From Ipomoea triloba (taxonomy: Eukaryota; Streptophyta; Magnoliopsida; Solanales; Convolvulaceae): 64,000 nt of DNA. Under the pieces are notes generated by a model that searched no databases, had not been told where the DNA came from, and saw nothing but the letters and a program-made list of their open reading frames with translations. Below are positions 44,838 through 55,080 of this stretch, in pieces. The stretch's first letter is position 1; each line of letters starts with the position of its first letter. Position numbers and translations under genes: made by a program. Location of the stretch: NCBI RefSeq assembly GCF_003576645.1, contig NC_044924.1, forward strand, positions 27,788,556 to 27,852,555, in the 5' to 3' direction.

Positions 44838-45125
44838 GTGATTACAAAGAGCTTAGTTTAGTCAAGAAAATTTTTGCATAGGAAGTATTCTCGTACAGTT
44901 TTCCCTAATTTTCAGTTGTCTCTTGATCAGCTTAGAAAATGTAAATTTCACTGATTATACAAAGGCCTATTGTGAACTAAATGTCTATATTTGCTCCATA
45001 TATACTGTATGTATGCAGACTCTAAATGTCTATGTTGCTCTATACATGGTTAATTACCTTATTAAAATCACAAGGGTAACTTATATGATTAAGAGATAAC
45101 CAATGACTTCATGGAAAAAACACTA
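44838..45125. other. SAUR 3' flank, no gene
   Basis: 3'UTR sequence homologous to that after 8869, then AT-rich DNA up to the repeat complex. Confidence 0.6.
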
Positions 45126-46369
45126 ACAGAGTAATCAGGCTAGCAGCACCCGACCCGGAACCACTAGCAGGACCCAGAGGCAAGGCAACGGACGTTCAAC
45201 CAATCGTTCAACACCTCACTCCTTAGCATCAATGCACAACGGTCCAACTCCTCAGCATTGATGACCAACGTTCAGCTCCTCAGACGTTCAGCTCCTCAGC
45301 ATTGACCCTCAGCATTGATGACCAACGTTCAACTCCTCAGACGTTCAGCTCCTCAGCATTGATGATCAACGTTCAGCAGCCTTAATGCTCCATTACTGAG
45401 CTGAACAAAATAAAAGGCTCACAAAAAACACTTGTAGAGACGACACTTGAACTTAGACAATACATACTGAACTCACTTGTACACTGAGCACTACGCTCAA
45501 TATTGTATTCAAACATTCAAATACTCAAATAATATACCGGTAAACACATACAAACAAAAACAATTTTTAGGCTGGTCATTACTCCCAAACCACCTCAACC
45601 ACTCTCGTTGGCTAGGGAGTGGGGGGATTGGTGATAGAGTAATCAGGCTAGCAGCACCCGACCCGGAACCACTAGCAGGACCCAGAGGCAAGGCAACGAA
45701 CCATTGGTGCTCTTGTTGAGAGCCGAGATCAGATCTCAGGCTAAAATCACAAAATCAAAAAACCACTCAGTTCATCTCATCACTATCAATGGTCATCCCG
45801 GATCCAGCAGCTCTCATGGTTCTCATCGAGTGAACAATGGTCACCCCTCGGTTGATCTTCGTGGGCAACTCAATGGTCACCCCTCGGGTGATCTTTGTAA
45901 ATAGCTCAACAGTAACCACGTGGGAGATCGCCGCAGTGGTGATCTCCGTAGCCAACTCAACAACAACCACGAGCACTTCCTCCTCAAGTGCATCCGTCTC
46001 CTTCACTTGTGCGTTCACCTCTTGTAAGCAGTGGCGTTACCCAGTGAACGCTGCTCCCATCCAAGTAGTGGACTTACAAGCAGTGGCGTTATCAAGTAAA
46101 CACTACTCCCATCCAAGCCGTGGACTTCCAAGTAGTAGCGCTTCCTCCTCAAGTGCGTCCGCCTCCTTCACTTGTGCGTTCACCTCTTGTGAGCAGTGGC
46201 GTTACCCAGTGAACGCTGCTCCCATCCAAGTAGTGGACTTACAAGCAGTGGCTTTACCGAGTGAACGCGGCTCCCATCCAAGCCGTGGACTTCCTCAAGC
46301 GGTGAGTGGCGTCACCTCATCAAGTAGCGCTGCTCCTCAAGCAGCGTCACCTCATCAAGTGACGCAGCT

Positions 46370-46620
46370 CCTCAAACGGGTGTCACCTCATCAAGCTGGT
46401 CCGTCACCTCATCAAGCGGGTGTCACCTCATCAAGCTGGTGTCACCTCATCAAGCGGGTGTCACCTCATCAAGCTGGTGCCACCTCATCAAGCGGGTGTC
46501 ACCTCATCAAGCGGGTGTCACCTCATCAAGCTGGTGCGTCACCTCATCAAGCGGGTGTCACCTCATCAAACTGGTGTCACCTCATCAAGTGGCGCTGCTC
46601 CTCACGCAGCGTCACCTCAT
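46370..46620. repeat. 19-bp minisatellite
   Basis: About a dozen copies of 'gtgtcacctcatcaagcgg' and its 'ctg' variant. Because 19 is not a multiple of three, the array reads through all three frames in turn, giving overlapping Ser/His-rich open frames (for example 45837-46967) that I do not regard as genes. Confidence 0.9.
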
Positions 46621-47329
46621 CAAGTGGTATCACCTCCTCAAGTGGCATCACCTCCACAAGCAGTGTCACCACCTCGAGCAGCATCTCCACCTCGAGCAGC
46701 GTCACCTGCTCGAGCAGAGTCACCACCTCAAGCAGCGTCACCTCATCAAGTGGCGCTGCTCCTCAAGTGCTGCTTCCTCCTCAAGTGCTTTTGCTTCCTC
46801 CACTTGTGCATCCGCCTCCTGCACTTGTGCACTCGCACACCTCCTGCACTTGTGCACTCGCATCCTCTACTGGTGCATCCGTCTCCTCAAGTGCGTCTAT
46901 CACCTCCACTTGTACATCTGCCTCCTTCACTTGTGCGTTCACCTCCATAAGCAAAAGGACTCAGTAGTTGGTCATGGTCTGCCCTGATCAATTTGGTTAA
47001 AAAACAAAATAATAATAAAAAAAATCTAAGCTCTAATCCCTTAGGGCCGGCACGTGATCCGATCTCGCTAGCTACCTAATGGGAGAGTGTTTTTCTGAGC
47101 CCAGCCAAGGGCTTGGATTCAAAAAATACCACACTCTAATCCCTTAAGGCCAGCACGAGATCTGATCTCGCTAGCTACCTAACGGGAGAGCTGACCTCGG
47201 AGGATGTTTTCTGGGTAAAGCTTAAGGATTTGCTACGAAAACACCACACTCTAGTCCCTTAGGGCCGGCACGACCTACGAATGGTCGAAGTGAACTCACG
47301 CAAGAGCCCTAAGCAAAAAAAAAAAAAAA

Positions 47330-47510
47330 AAAAATCAACGGCGTGACCTCGGCCCAGCGCCGAGGTCACGTACCGCGACGTGACCTCGGCCCAACGCCGA
47401 GGTCACACCGCGACGTGACCTCGGCGCTGGTCGAGGTCATGTGACCTCGGCCCCGTGCCGAAGTCATAGCTACGTGACCCCTGCACGGTGCCGAGGTGAG
47501 GATGCAACGA
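47330..47510. repeat. GTGACCTCGGC / GCCGAGGTCAC hairpin array
   Basis: Alternating sense and inverted copies of 'gtgacctcggc' separated by a few bases, each pair able to form a GC-rich stem of about 11 bp. Further clusters are at about 47715-47945 and 48395-48545. Confidence 0.85.
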
Positions 47511-48261
47511 AAAAAAAATACAAACAAAAACAATTTTTAGGCTGGTCATTAATCCCAAACCACCTCAACCACTCTCGTTGGCTAGGAAGTGGGGGACTGG
47601 TGACAGAGTAATCAGGCTAGCAGCACCCGACCCGGAACCACTGGCAGGACCCAGAGGCAAGGCAACGGTCGTTCAACCAACCGTTTAATACCTCACTCCT
47701 CAGCATCAATGCGCAACGGTGCCGAGGTCACGTACCGTGCGTGACCTCGGCACTGGCCGAGGTCACACCGCGGCGTGACTCACGCCCGTGACCTCGGCCC
47801 AGCGCCGTCACGTACCGTGCGTGACCTTGGCACTAGCTGAGGTCACACCGCGGCGTGACTCACCGTGATCGACATTGGCCGAGTCACACGTGACGTGACC
47901 TCGCGCGCTGCCGTGACCTCGGCCCGTGCCGATGTCACAGCTACGTGACCCCTGCACGGTGCCGAGGTGAGGATGCAACGAAAAAAAAATACAAACAAAA
48001 ACAATTTTTAGGCTGGTCATTACTCCCAAACCACCTCAACCACTCTCGTTGGCTAGGGAGTGGGGGGACTGGTGACAGAGTAATCAGGCTAGCAGCACTC
48101 GACCCGGAACCACTAGTAGGACCAGAGGCAAGGCAACGGACGTTCAACCAACCGTTCAACACCTCACTCCTTAGCATCAATACGCAACGGTCCAACTCCT
48201 TAGCATTGATGACCAACGTTCAGCTCCTCAGACGTTCAGCTCCTCAGCATTGATGACCAAC

Positions 48262-48286
48262 NNNNNNNNNNNNNNNNNNNNNNNNN
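48262..48286. other. assembly gap (25 N)
   Basis: Gap inside the tandem modules. The sequence on the two sides is near-identical, so copy number here is unreliable. Confidence 1.
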
Positions 48287-49059
48287 ATCAGGCTAGCAGC
48301 ACCCGACCCGGAACCACTGGCAGGACCCAGAGGCAAGGCAACGGTCGTTCAACCAACCGTTTAATACCTCACTCCTCAGCATCAATGCGCAACGGTGCCG
48401 AGGTCACGTACCGTGCGTGACCTTGGCACTAGCTGAGGTCACACCGCGGCGTGACTCACGTACCGTGACCTCGACATTGGCCGAGGTCACACCGTGACGT
48501 GACCTCGGCGCTGGCCGTGACCTCGGCCCCGTGCCGATGTCACAGCTACGTGACCCCTGCACGGTGCCGAGGTGAGGATGCAACGAAAAAAAAATACAAA
48601 CAAAAACAATTTTTAGGCTGGTCATTACTCCCAAACCACCTCAACCACTCTCGTTGGCTAGGGAGTGGGGGGACTGGTGACAGAGTAATCAGGCTAGCAG
48701 CACTCGACCCGGAACCACTAGTAGGACCCAGAGGCAAGGCAACGGACGTTCAACCAACCGTTCAACACCTCACTCCTTAGCATCAATACGCAACGGTCCA
48801 ACTCCTTAGCATTGATGACCAACGTTCAGCTCCTCAGACGTTCAGCTCCTCAGCATTGATGACCAACATTCAGCAGCCTTAATACTCCATTACTGAGCTG
48901 AACAAAATAAAAGGCTCACAAAAAACACTTGTAGAGACGACACTTGAACTTAGACAATACATACTGAACTCACTTGTACACTGAGCACTACGCTCAATAT
49001 TGTATTCAAACATTCAAATACTCAAATAATATACCGGTAAACACATTATTACCGTCAAA

Positions 49060-49244
49060 CACTATTGATTCTTGTCTGCTTTCTTCCTCAATCCATTCAT
49101 GTCTATTGACCATGCTATTCCCTCCCCTTGGCTGAATTTTCCCTTTTCCAAGGAACTCAGTGCCAAATAGACCTTCCTCAAACTGTTTAGAAATAGAATA
49201 AGCATCAAATAGAGTCAAAGGATTGGCTGTCCTCACAGAGCACC
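49060..49244 (-). pseudogene. orphan exon of an unidentified gene (copy 2)
   Basis: Homologue of the minus-strand exon at 9039-9200. The same acceptor context is followed by codons for VLCEDSQSFDSI; an insertion of about 16 bp ('tgatgcttattcta') then breaks that frame. Another frame happens to stay open (49006-49236) and encodes FEEGLFGTEFLGKGKIQP after the insertion. Confidence 0.4.
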
Positions 49245-49672
49245 TAATTATCTGTTTTTGATGAAGTGATTTTCAGTTAGGTGGGAATGTGGGATGAGCA
49301 ATCAACATTTAATTTGGACCTTCAATTCTTCATACTTATTGGTATAGTCTGCCTCATAAGTTTAAACTCTTTCTCCACACACTCAAGGTTAACAAGACTA
49401 AACCTCCTGCACACATCCTAAAAAAATTCACCCCAAAATGGTCAAGCAAAGCACATGCATAACCCTCAAACCATAATCAATTCTTCCTTTCACATAAAAG
49501 GCCACATATTCCATTTTAAGCTCTTCTAGCATTCCAAGTAACAGGAAAAAAAAAATTGTTAAACCTTCTAACCCACCCCATTGGATTCGTTCCATCAAAA
49601 TCCGGGAATTGTAATTCCAGTAATCACTTCAATAAGGAAAGACAGTAATGTAGTTCAAAAAATATCAAGGAA
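49245..49672. other. duplicated block copy 2, no gene
   Basis: Matches 9201-9925 with small indels. Confidence 0.6.
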
Positions 49673-49718
49673 TCCGTTGTAGTCTAGTTGGTTAGGATAC
49701 TCGGCTCTCACCCCGAGG
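49673..49718 (+). pseudogene. 3'-truncated tRNA-Glu pseudogene
   Basis: Perfect tRNA-Glu sequence from TCCGTTG through the anticodon loop (CTCTCAC), then 'cccgaggtatttttc': the T-arm and acceptor 3' strand are missing. It is at the position of the decayed copy at 9929. Confidence 0.9.
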
Positions 49719-49978
49719 TATTTTTCACACTAGCAACGTGATGTGGCAACTCAGCAACTGCCCCATTGTGCCTATCATTACATAAAAAAAAATATTTCAT
49801 TGCCAATATGCAAAATTAGCGTGCAGTGGTCGGAGATCAGACAGAAATTGTTCCGTTATTAGTCTGTAGCTAATTTATTCCGGGGACGTGTATTTGCATT
49901 ACAAGTTATCAGCGTGTGTGGTGTTTAAGAGATCGAAATGTATAAAAAAATCCAGAGCTAAGTATTACATAAGTTAAT

Positions 49979-50480
49979 GCTTTAATGCATTTCTTATACC
50001 GTGGATCACGGTCCACAATGATACTACAGTTCATCTCAAAAGATACTGCCTTACATTTGTTTTTATATTATTGAATGAAACTGTAGTTATATCGAAATGT
50101 AACTGTAGTACAGTTGCGTTGAAATGTAACTGCAGTGTATATGAACTGATACTGAATAACAGTTTCACATTTGTGTTTTATATTATCGAATGAAACTGTA
50201 GTTATATTGAAATGTAAAACTGTAGTTGTGTTGAAATGTAACTGCAGTGTATATGAACTGATATTGAATAACAGTTTCACATTTGTGTTTTTATATTATC
50301 GAATGAAACTGTAGTAGTTATATCGAAATGAAACTGTAGTTGTATTGAAATGTAACTGCAGTGTATATGAACTGAAAGTGAATGGCGGGGAACTGAAGTC
50401 GTTTTATCTATCTATTTTCATTAATCAAAACGACGTTGTTTTGATGCGCGGTCTACAATATATAATTTGCGGCTTTAATG
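49979..50480. mobile_element. Mutator-like MITE with 9-bp target-site duplication
   Basis: Element 49988-50471 (484 bp) is flanked by 'gctttaatg' at 49979-49987 and 50472-50480. Imperfect terminal inverted repeats hold 'ttataccgtggatc' versus 'ttatatattgtagacc'. The inside is about three tandem units with 'gaaactgtagttatat' and 'aatgtaactgcagtg'. The empty site is in copy 1 ('aatgctttaatatgcatg', about 11744-11760). Related to 53674-54167. Confidence 0.85.
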
Positions 50481-52077
50481 TGCATGTGTGTGGTTATTTA
50501 TTTATTGGGAGTCAGGAGGCAATGCTTGCATGCACGCAACATTACTAAATTTCATTTTCCAAGTTCTATTGGTTGTGTATTGTTCTTGTAGACAGCCCTT
50601 CGTATAAAACTACAGAATGAGATATACATAACTAAGATGACATAAATGAATAATCTTTTATCAATATATCGTATTATGGTGTCTAGCTTTAGGCATTTAT
50701 TCCTATACAAATGACATGTGCTAATGATATGATATTTTTGTGATTTATAAAATTAAAAAAATATATATTTTCATTGAGGTTTGTATATAGATTACATGTT
50801 TGAATCACCATATTAATGTGAATTGAAGGTATTTCGGCATGAAATCATCAAGTAGATATAGAGAAGAAATCAAATAGCTAGCTTGATCACTACAAGAATT
50901 GTGGGGTCACATGACTAGTGTTGGTAATCAATAAGGTTTGAGACATAATCTCCAATTTATTGTGAGAGTTAGTACAATGATATGTCTATTAAATTATACA
51001 TTAAATTTATTTATGATTGATAGTCAATAAAAGTGAATGAACAAAATTTGTCAAAATCTTTAATTTCTTTCAAAACATCAATGTGTTATTTATTTGAAGA
51101 GATTGTATATATTGCAAGCACCGAACTTATCCAAGATCTAAGGTGTAATGCGTTTCACTTTAGTTTAAATCTCTAGTCTAAGATTTCAAGATTCATTCAC
51201 TAACACTAAGTATCGAACATTTACACTCTAGAGTTTTCCTCTGGCATTCCCTTTCATTGGTTGGGATTGTTGGAGAAAATGCAAGCTAAGGAAATAATTG
51301 TGGTTCTCAAATGTAAATATTCTTGATTTTGAGTGGTTAGAATTTATTTTCATAATATGTGGCTTATATCTAATTATCTACGTAGCTTATACTAGTTAAA
51401 GGGCGACTGCATTAGTTAAGAGATCAGACAAGATTTCTTGTGTTTCATTATTATTCAGAATTGTTGTGTTAACCTTCGGGGGCGACACCTACAACAATAA
51501 CAGTGAAGAATTCGCTTCATCCAATATTTTTGTAACTAATATTTACATTTTGGTATCATCCAATATCTCAACGTGGTTGGTGGTTGCTTTCATAGTTCGA
51601 TTGCTTCCAACATCTAATTAAAAAAAAATAAAATTTGTATAGCATGTGACTAATGTAATCCAGTAAAACTATTTATATTAATTCAATTAATTGGTTTTCT
51701 ATAGCAGGTAAACTAAATTTATAATGAAAATTTCATTGAAATATTGTGAAGAAACTAATTCATACATTAGGAAACATGTCATGCAAAACAAAACCAAAGG
51801 CTCATACTTCTTACACTACAATACTACATCGTCTAGTAAGTCTAAAACAGCAAGGTTCTCCGTCCATAGTAAAAATTTCAACTTATAATGGTTTTTCATA
51901 AATTTAAAATCTATACAATTCAATACTTCATTTGGAAGGTTTGAAATATTATAATAGTTTCCATCACATGGATTATTTCAAATGAAAGTTGTTATTTATT
52001 ATTAGACAAAATTAATTTTTTTCACCAAATGAAACATTTTGATCTTTAATTATAACATTATCGATTTCAAAAGAATT
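50481..52077. other. duplicated block copy 2, right part; no gene
   Basis: 50481-50940 matches 11760-11781, 12251-12561 and 17755-17870, i.e. copy 1 without the foldback MITE and LINE. 51440-51810 matches 19440-19800 and 51810-52030 matches 28190-28440. Nothing coding. Confidence 0.7.
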
Positions 52078-52605
52078 AATTTCACTTTTCATCTCACGAC
52101 TCTTGAGGTCTTATCACTTTTGATGCACAACTTTAAATTTTTTCAATTAATGCCTAACTTTGTTATTTTTATCAGTTTTGGTCTTTTTGGCCAAATTGAC
52201 GGCGAATTGTTGCCGGATTATATATTTTAAAGGCAAAATCATTATCTCAAAGAAAGATCTTCAATATCTAAACAAAAGAAAAATCATATTACGAAAAAAA
52301 AAGGTTTGTCCATTGTCTATGCTATAAATTTCATGTATAGTTTCTGCCTGTCTTCTCCATTATTTGCATCGATCAAACGCATATAAATATAATTTTACAG
52401 TGATTTTATTTAGATATTGAAGATACTTCCTTGAGATGATGATTTTACCCTTAAAAATATAAAACACGACAACATTTCGTCGTCAATTTGGCCAGAAGGA
52501 CCAAAATTGATAAAAATAACTAAGTTAGGCACCAAAATTAAAAAAATTTAAAGTTGTGCACCAAAATTGATAAAACTCAAAAGTCGTTGGACCAAAAGTG
52601 ATATT
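52078..52605. mobile_element. foldback element with ~170-bp inverted repeats
   Basis: The left arm ('cacttttgatgcacaacttt', 'ggccaaattgacggcgaa', 'aaaatcattatctca') is mirrored by the right arm ('gagatgatgattttaccctt', 'gtcaatttggcca', 'aaagttgtgcaccaaaattg'). Flanks 'attaatt' may be a target duplication. Non-coding; the 63-residue open frame in the left arm is a by-product. Confidence 0.75.
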
Positions 52606-53280
52606 AATTAATTTCAAAATATTGGAAGAATGCAAACTAGTACAATAATAAATATTTACAATCTACTTGTTACAAGCCATCGCTCGACAGAGCATATATG
52701 GGGATGTAAATAATGGTAACTCAGATGAACATAGAAGCTAGATCTTTTAGTGTTTTTAAATTTTTGTTTTCATTTTTTTTGTTCATATTTTGTGTTTGGA
52801 TGTCATTATATATATTATGATCAATTGCCTGCTTAATTTTTAATTTTATATTTTTAATACATTTACTCTCATTATAGGGTCATACATAACCAAATACCAA
52901 TATTGATAATCATTCTAATTTCATCCTACTACCAAATATGCAAAATACTTTTACCAAAAGTCATTATTATTACCAAGTATTTGATTTCCATTCTGATTTC
53001 AATTCCCGTGTGCGAACCAAACACACCTAACTAATTCATGAATAGTTTTAATTAGTTGAAAAAGAATTAGGACTAAAAAGTTCTAAATAATCATGCCGCA
53101 CTTATTAATAACACTAGTTTTAGATTAATACATTTATCTAAAGGAAGTATGTTGATTGTTAGTTTCTTTTAGTTATGCACTTATACATCAAGATTGAAGG
53201 AGCATGTTGACTGTTGAATTTTTATTTTTGGATTGTAATTAACTGCGGGGGTGGATCCCAAGACATGGTTTCATACTCAC
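52606..53280. other. intergenic, no gene
   Basis: AT-rich; nothing identified. Confidence 0.5.
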
Positions 53281-53455
53281 TTAAATATTTACAGTTCACA
53301 GAATGAGTTTTGAGAAAATAGGAATAATATTTCATAGAGAATAAAATAGGTAAGAAATATAATAGGAATTATATTTTATTGTTTGGTTCAGTGAAGGAAT
53401 AGACTTTAGGAATTTTATTCCGGTGTTTGGCTGATTGAAGGAATATAAATAGACG

Positions 53456-53493
<38 letters not shown>

Positions 53494-53664
53494 GTTTAGA
53501 AGAATACGATTAGATTGAGGAAGAATTCCAATTTGATGCGATGACAAAGAGAAAGATAAGCCTAAAAGTTTAGGTTAAAAAGTGTAAAAAAGAAGATATA
53601 ATAATAATAATAATAATAATAAAACCTATTCTGAGAGCTCAATATGTTAATACCAAGGGCAGTA
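53281..53664. other. possible MITE half with (AT)n
   Basis: 'ggaataatatttc', 'ggtgtttggctgattgaagg' and an (AT) run at 53459-53490. The counterpart 'tattcccctgggaatgagtc' ... 'ccaaacaaaggaatagg' follows the inserted MITE at 54177-54250, so an older element may have been split by it. Confidence 0.4.
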
Positions 53665-54176
53665 ATAGCTATTGAGTCGTTATACCGTGGACCGTGGTCA
53701 CTGATATTACAGGTCATCTCAAAAGATAGTGCCTTACATTTGTTTTTATATTATCGAATGAAACTGTAGTTATATCGAAATGTAACTGTAGTTGTGTTGA
53801 AATGTAACTGCAGTGTTTATGAACTCATACCGAATTACAATTTCACATTTGTTTTTATTATCGAATGAAACTGTAGTTATATAGAAATGTAACAGTAGTT
53901 GTGTTGAAATGTAACTGCAGTGTATATGAACTGATACTGAATAACAGTTTCACATTTGTGTTTTTATATTATCGAATGAAACTGTAGTTATATCAAAATG
54001 TAACTGCAGTTGTGTTGAAATGTAATTGCAGTTGTGTTGAAATGTAACTGCAGTGTATATGAACTGAAAGTGAATGGCGCGGAACGGAGGTGGTTTCATC
54101 TGTCTGTTTTCATTAATCAAAACGACGTCGTTTTGATTTGTGGTCGCGGTCCACGATATAATTTGCGATAGCTATT
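53665..54176. mobile_element. Mutator-like MITE with 9-bp target-site duplication
   Basis: Element 53674-54167 (494 bp) is flanked by the perfect 9-bp repeat 'atagctatt' (53665-53673 and 54168-54176). The ends 'ttataccgtggaccgtgg' and 'ggtcgcggtccacgatataa' are inverted repeats. Internal tandem units as in the relative at 49988. Confidence 0.88.
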
Positions 54177-54725
54177 CCCCTGGGAATGAGTCATCCCCAG
54201 GAACATTACTGGAAAAACAGATGTTTACCAAACAAAGGAATAGGTCTAAAATTAGAAATGTTATGCCTTTTATGTCATTTCAAACTTATTTCGTGAACTA
54301 AACAGCTCATTAGTACTTTATATATACATTTTATTTTTATATATAAATTACTCCTATATATGGATACATATATAGGGGTGAAAAAGTGAGAGAGGCGAAA
54401 AAAGTGAGAGGGGCAACTGCCCCATTACCTCGCTCTAGATCCTCCAGAATGACTAATTGCGGTTTCTAATTTCTAACTTTGAAGTGTTTGGATTATTAGT
54501 TCAACTTGAAACTTTGGCAAATACTCTTCGCTATAATAATTTACGTGTGTGTCTTAGATTTAGAGGTGATTTGATACTTTCTCATCTATTAAATTCTCGG
54601 GAAAAACAAACTACTGTGTAGTATAACGGCACCTCTGTTATCATTTCAAATGGGTGGTCACAGGATTGAACCTGTTGACGGGGGCATTGGTTCTTAGGAA
54701 AAAGAAACATACCTCCCCCACGTGG
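54177..54725. other. intergenic, no gene
   Basis: Nothing identified beyond the older MITE flank at the left. Confidence 0.5.
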
Positions 54726-55080
54726 CACTACTACAGAAAACACCTTTAACGTCGATTTTTTAGCACTTTTAACGTCGGTTAAAAATCGACGTCGATTTGG
54801 CAGACGTTGTATATAAATGATACGACGTTGGTTGTAAAAACGGACGTCGTATGTATTTTTTTATTTTTTAAAATAAATAAACGATGTCGGTTATCAAGGA
54901 AAACCGACGTCGTTTATTATTAAAAAAAATAATAAAAAATAGGATACGACGTAGGTTTTTGTGAAAACCGACGCCGTATCATATATTAAAAAAATAAATA
55001 ACAACGTCGGTTTTTAGGCAAAAACCGACGTCGTATAACCGACACTGTATGTAATTTATTTATTTTTTTAATAATTAAAT
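54726..55080 (+). mobile_element. CACTA (En/Spm) transposon left end
   Basis: Terminus CACTACTACAGAAAA followed by a subterminal array of inverted 'aaccgacgtcg' / 'cgacgtcggtt' motifs to about 55050, the hallmark of CACTA ends. No matching right end (ttctgtagtagtg) is visible to its right within the window, so it is truncated or its end is lost. Confidence 0.8.

Larger units (their letters stand above)
45126..49046. mobile_element. GC-rich composite repeat, possibly a non-autonomous LTR element
   Basis: Flanked by direct repeats of about 370-424 bp (45126-45549 and 48680-49046), both running from 'acagagtaatcaggctagca' to 'accggtaaacacat'. Between them lie further copies of a ~150-bp module ('aatttttaggctggtcatt' to 'gaggcaaggcaacgg') at about 45548, 47519, 47990 and 48594, a 19-bp minisatellite, 'gggccggcacg' repeats (47040-47300) and three clusters of GTGACCTCGG hairpins. 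'attggtgctcttgttgagag' at about 45703 resembles the start of plant LTR-element interiors. No pol domains. An LTR origin is inference; I found no target-site duplication. Confidence 0.5.

Noticed and set aside
45837..46987. Three long overlapping open frames rich in Ser, His and Pro
   Set aside because: They are the product of a 19-bp repeat with no stop in any frame; the same peptide appears in shifted registers and there is no recognisable domain.
45126..49046. Clear LTR retrotransposon with defined target-site duplication
   Set aside because: The terminal direct repeats are real, but the bases flanking them do not match and internal copies of the same modules make the boundaries ambiguous.
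49673..49718. A third functional tRNA-Glu
   Set aside because: Sequence stops after the anticodon stem; T-arm and acceptor 3' strand are missing.
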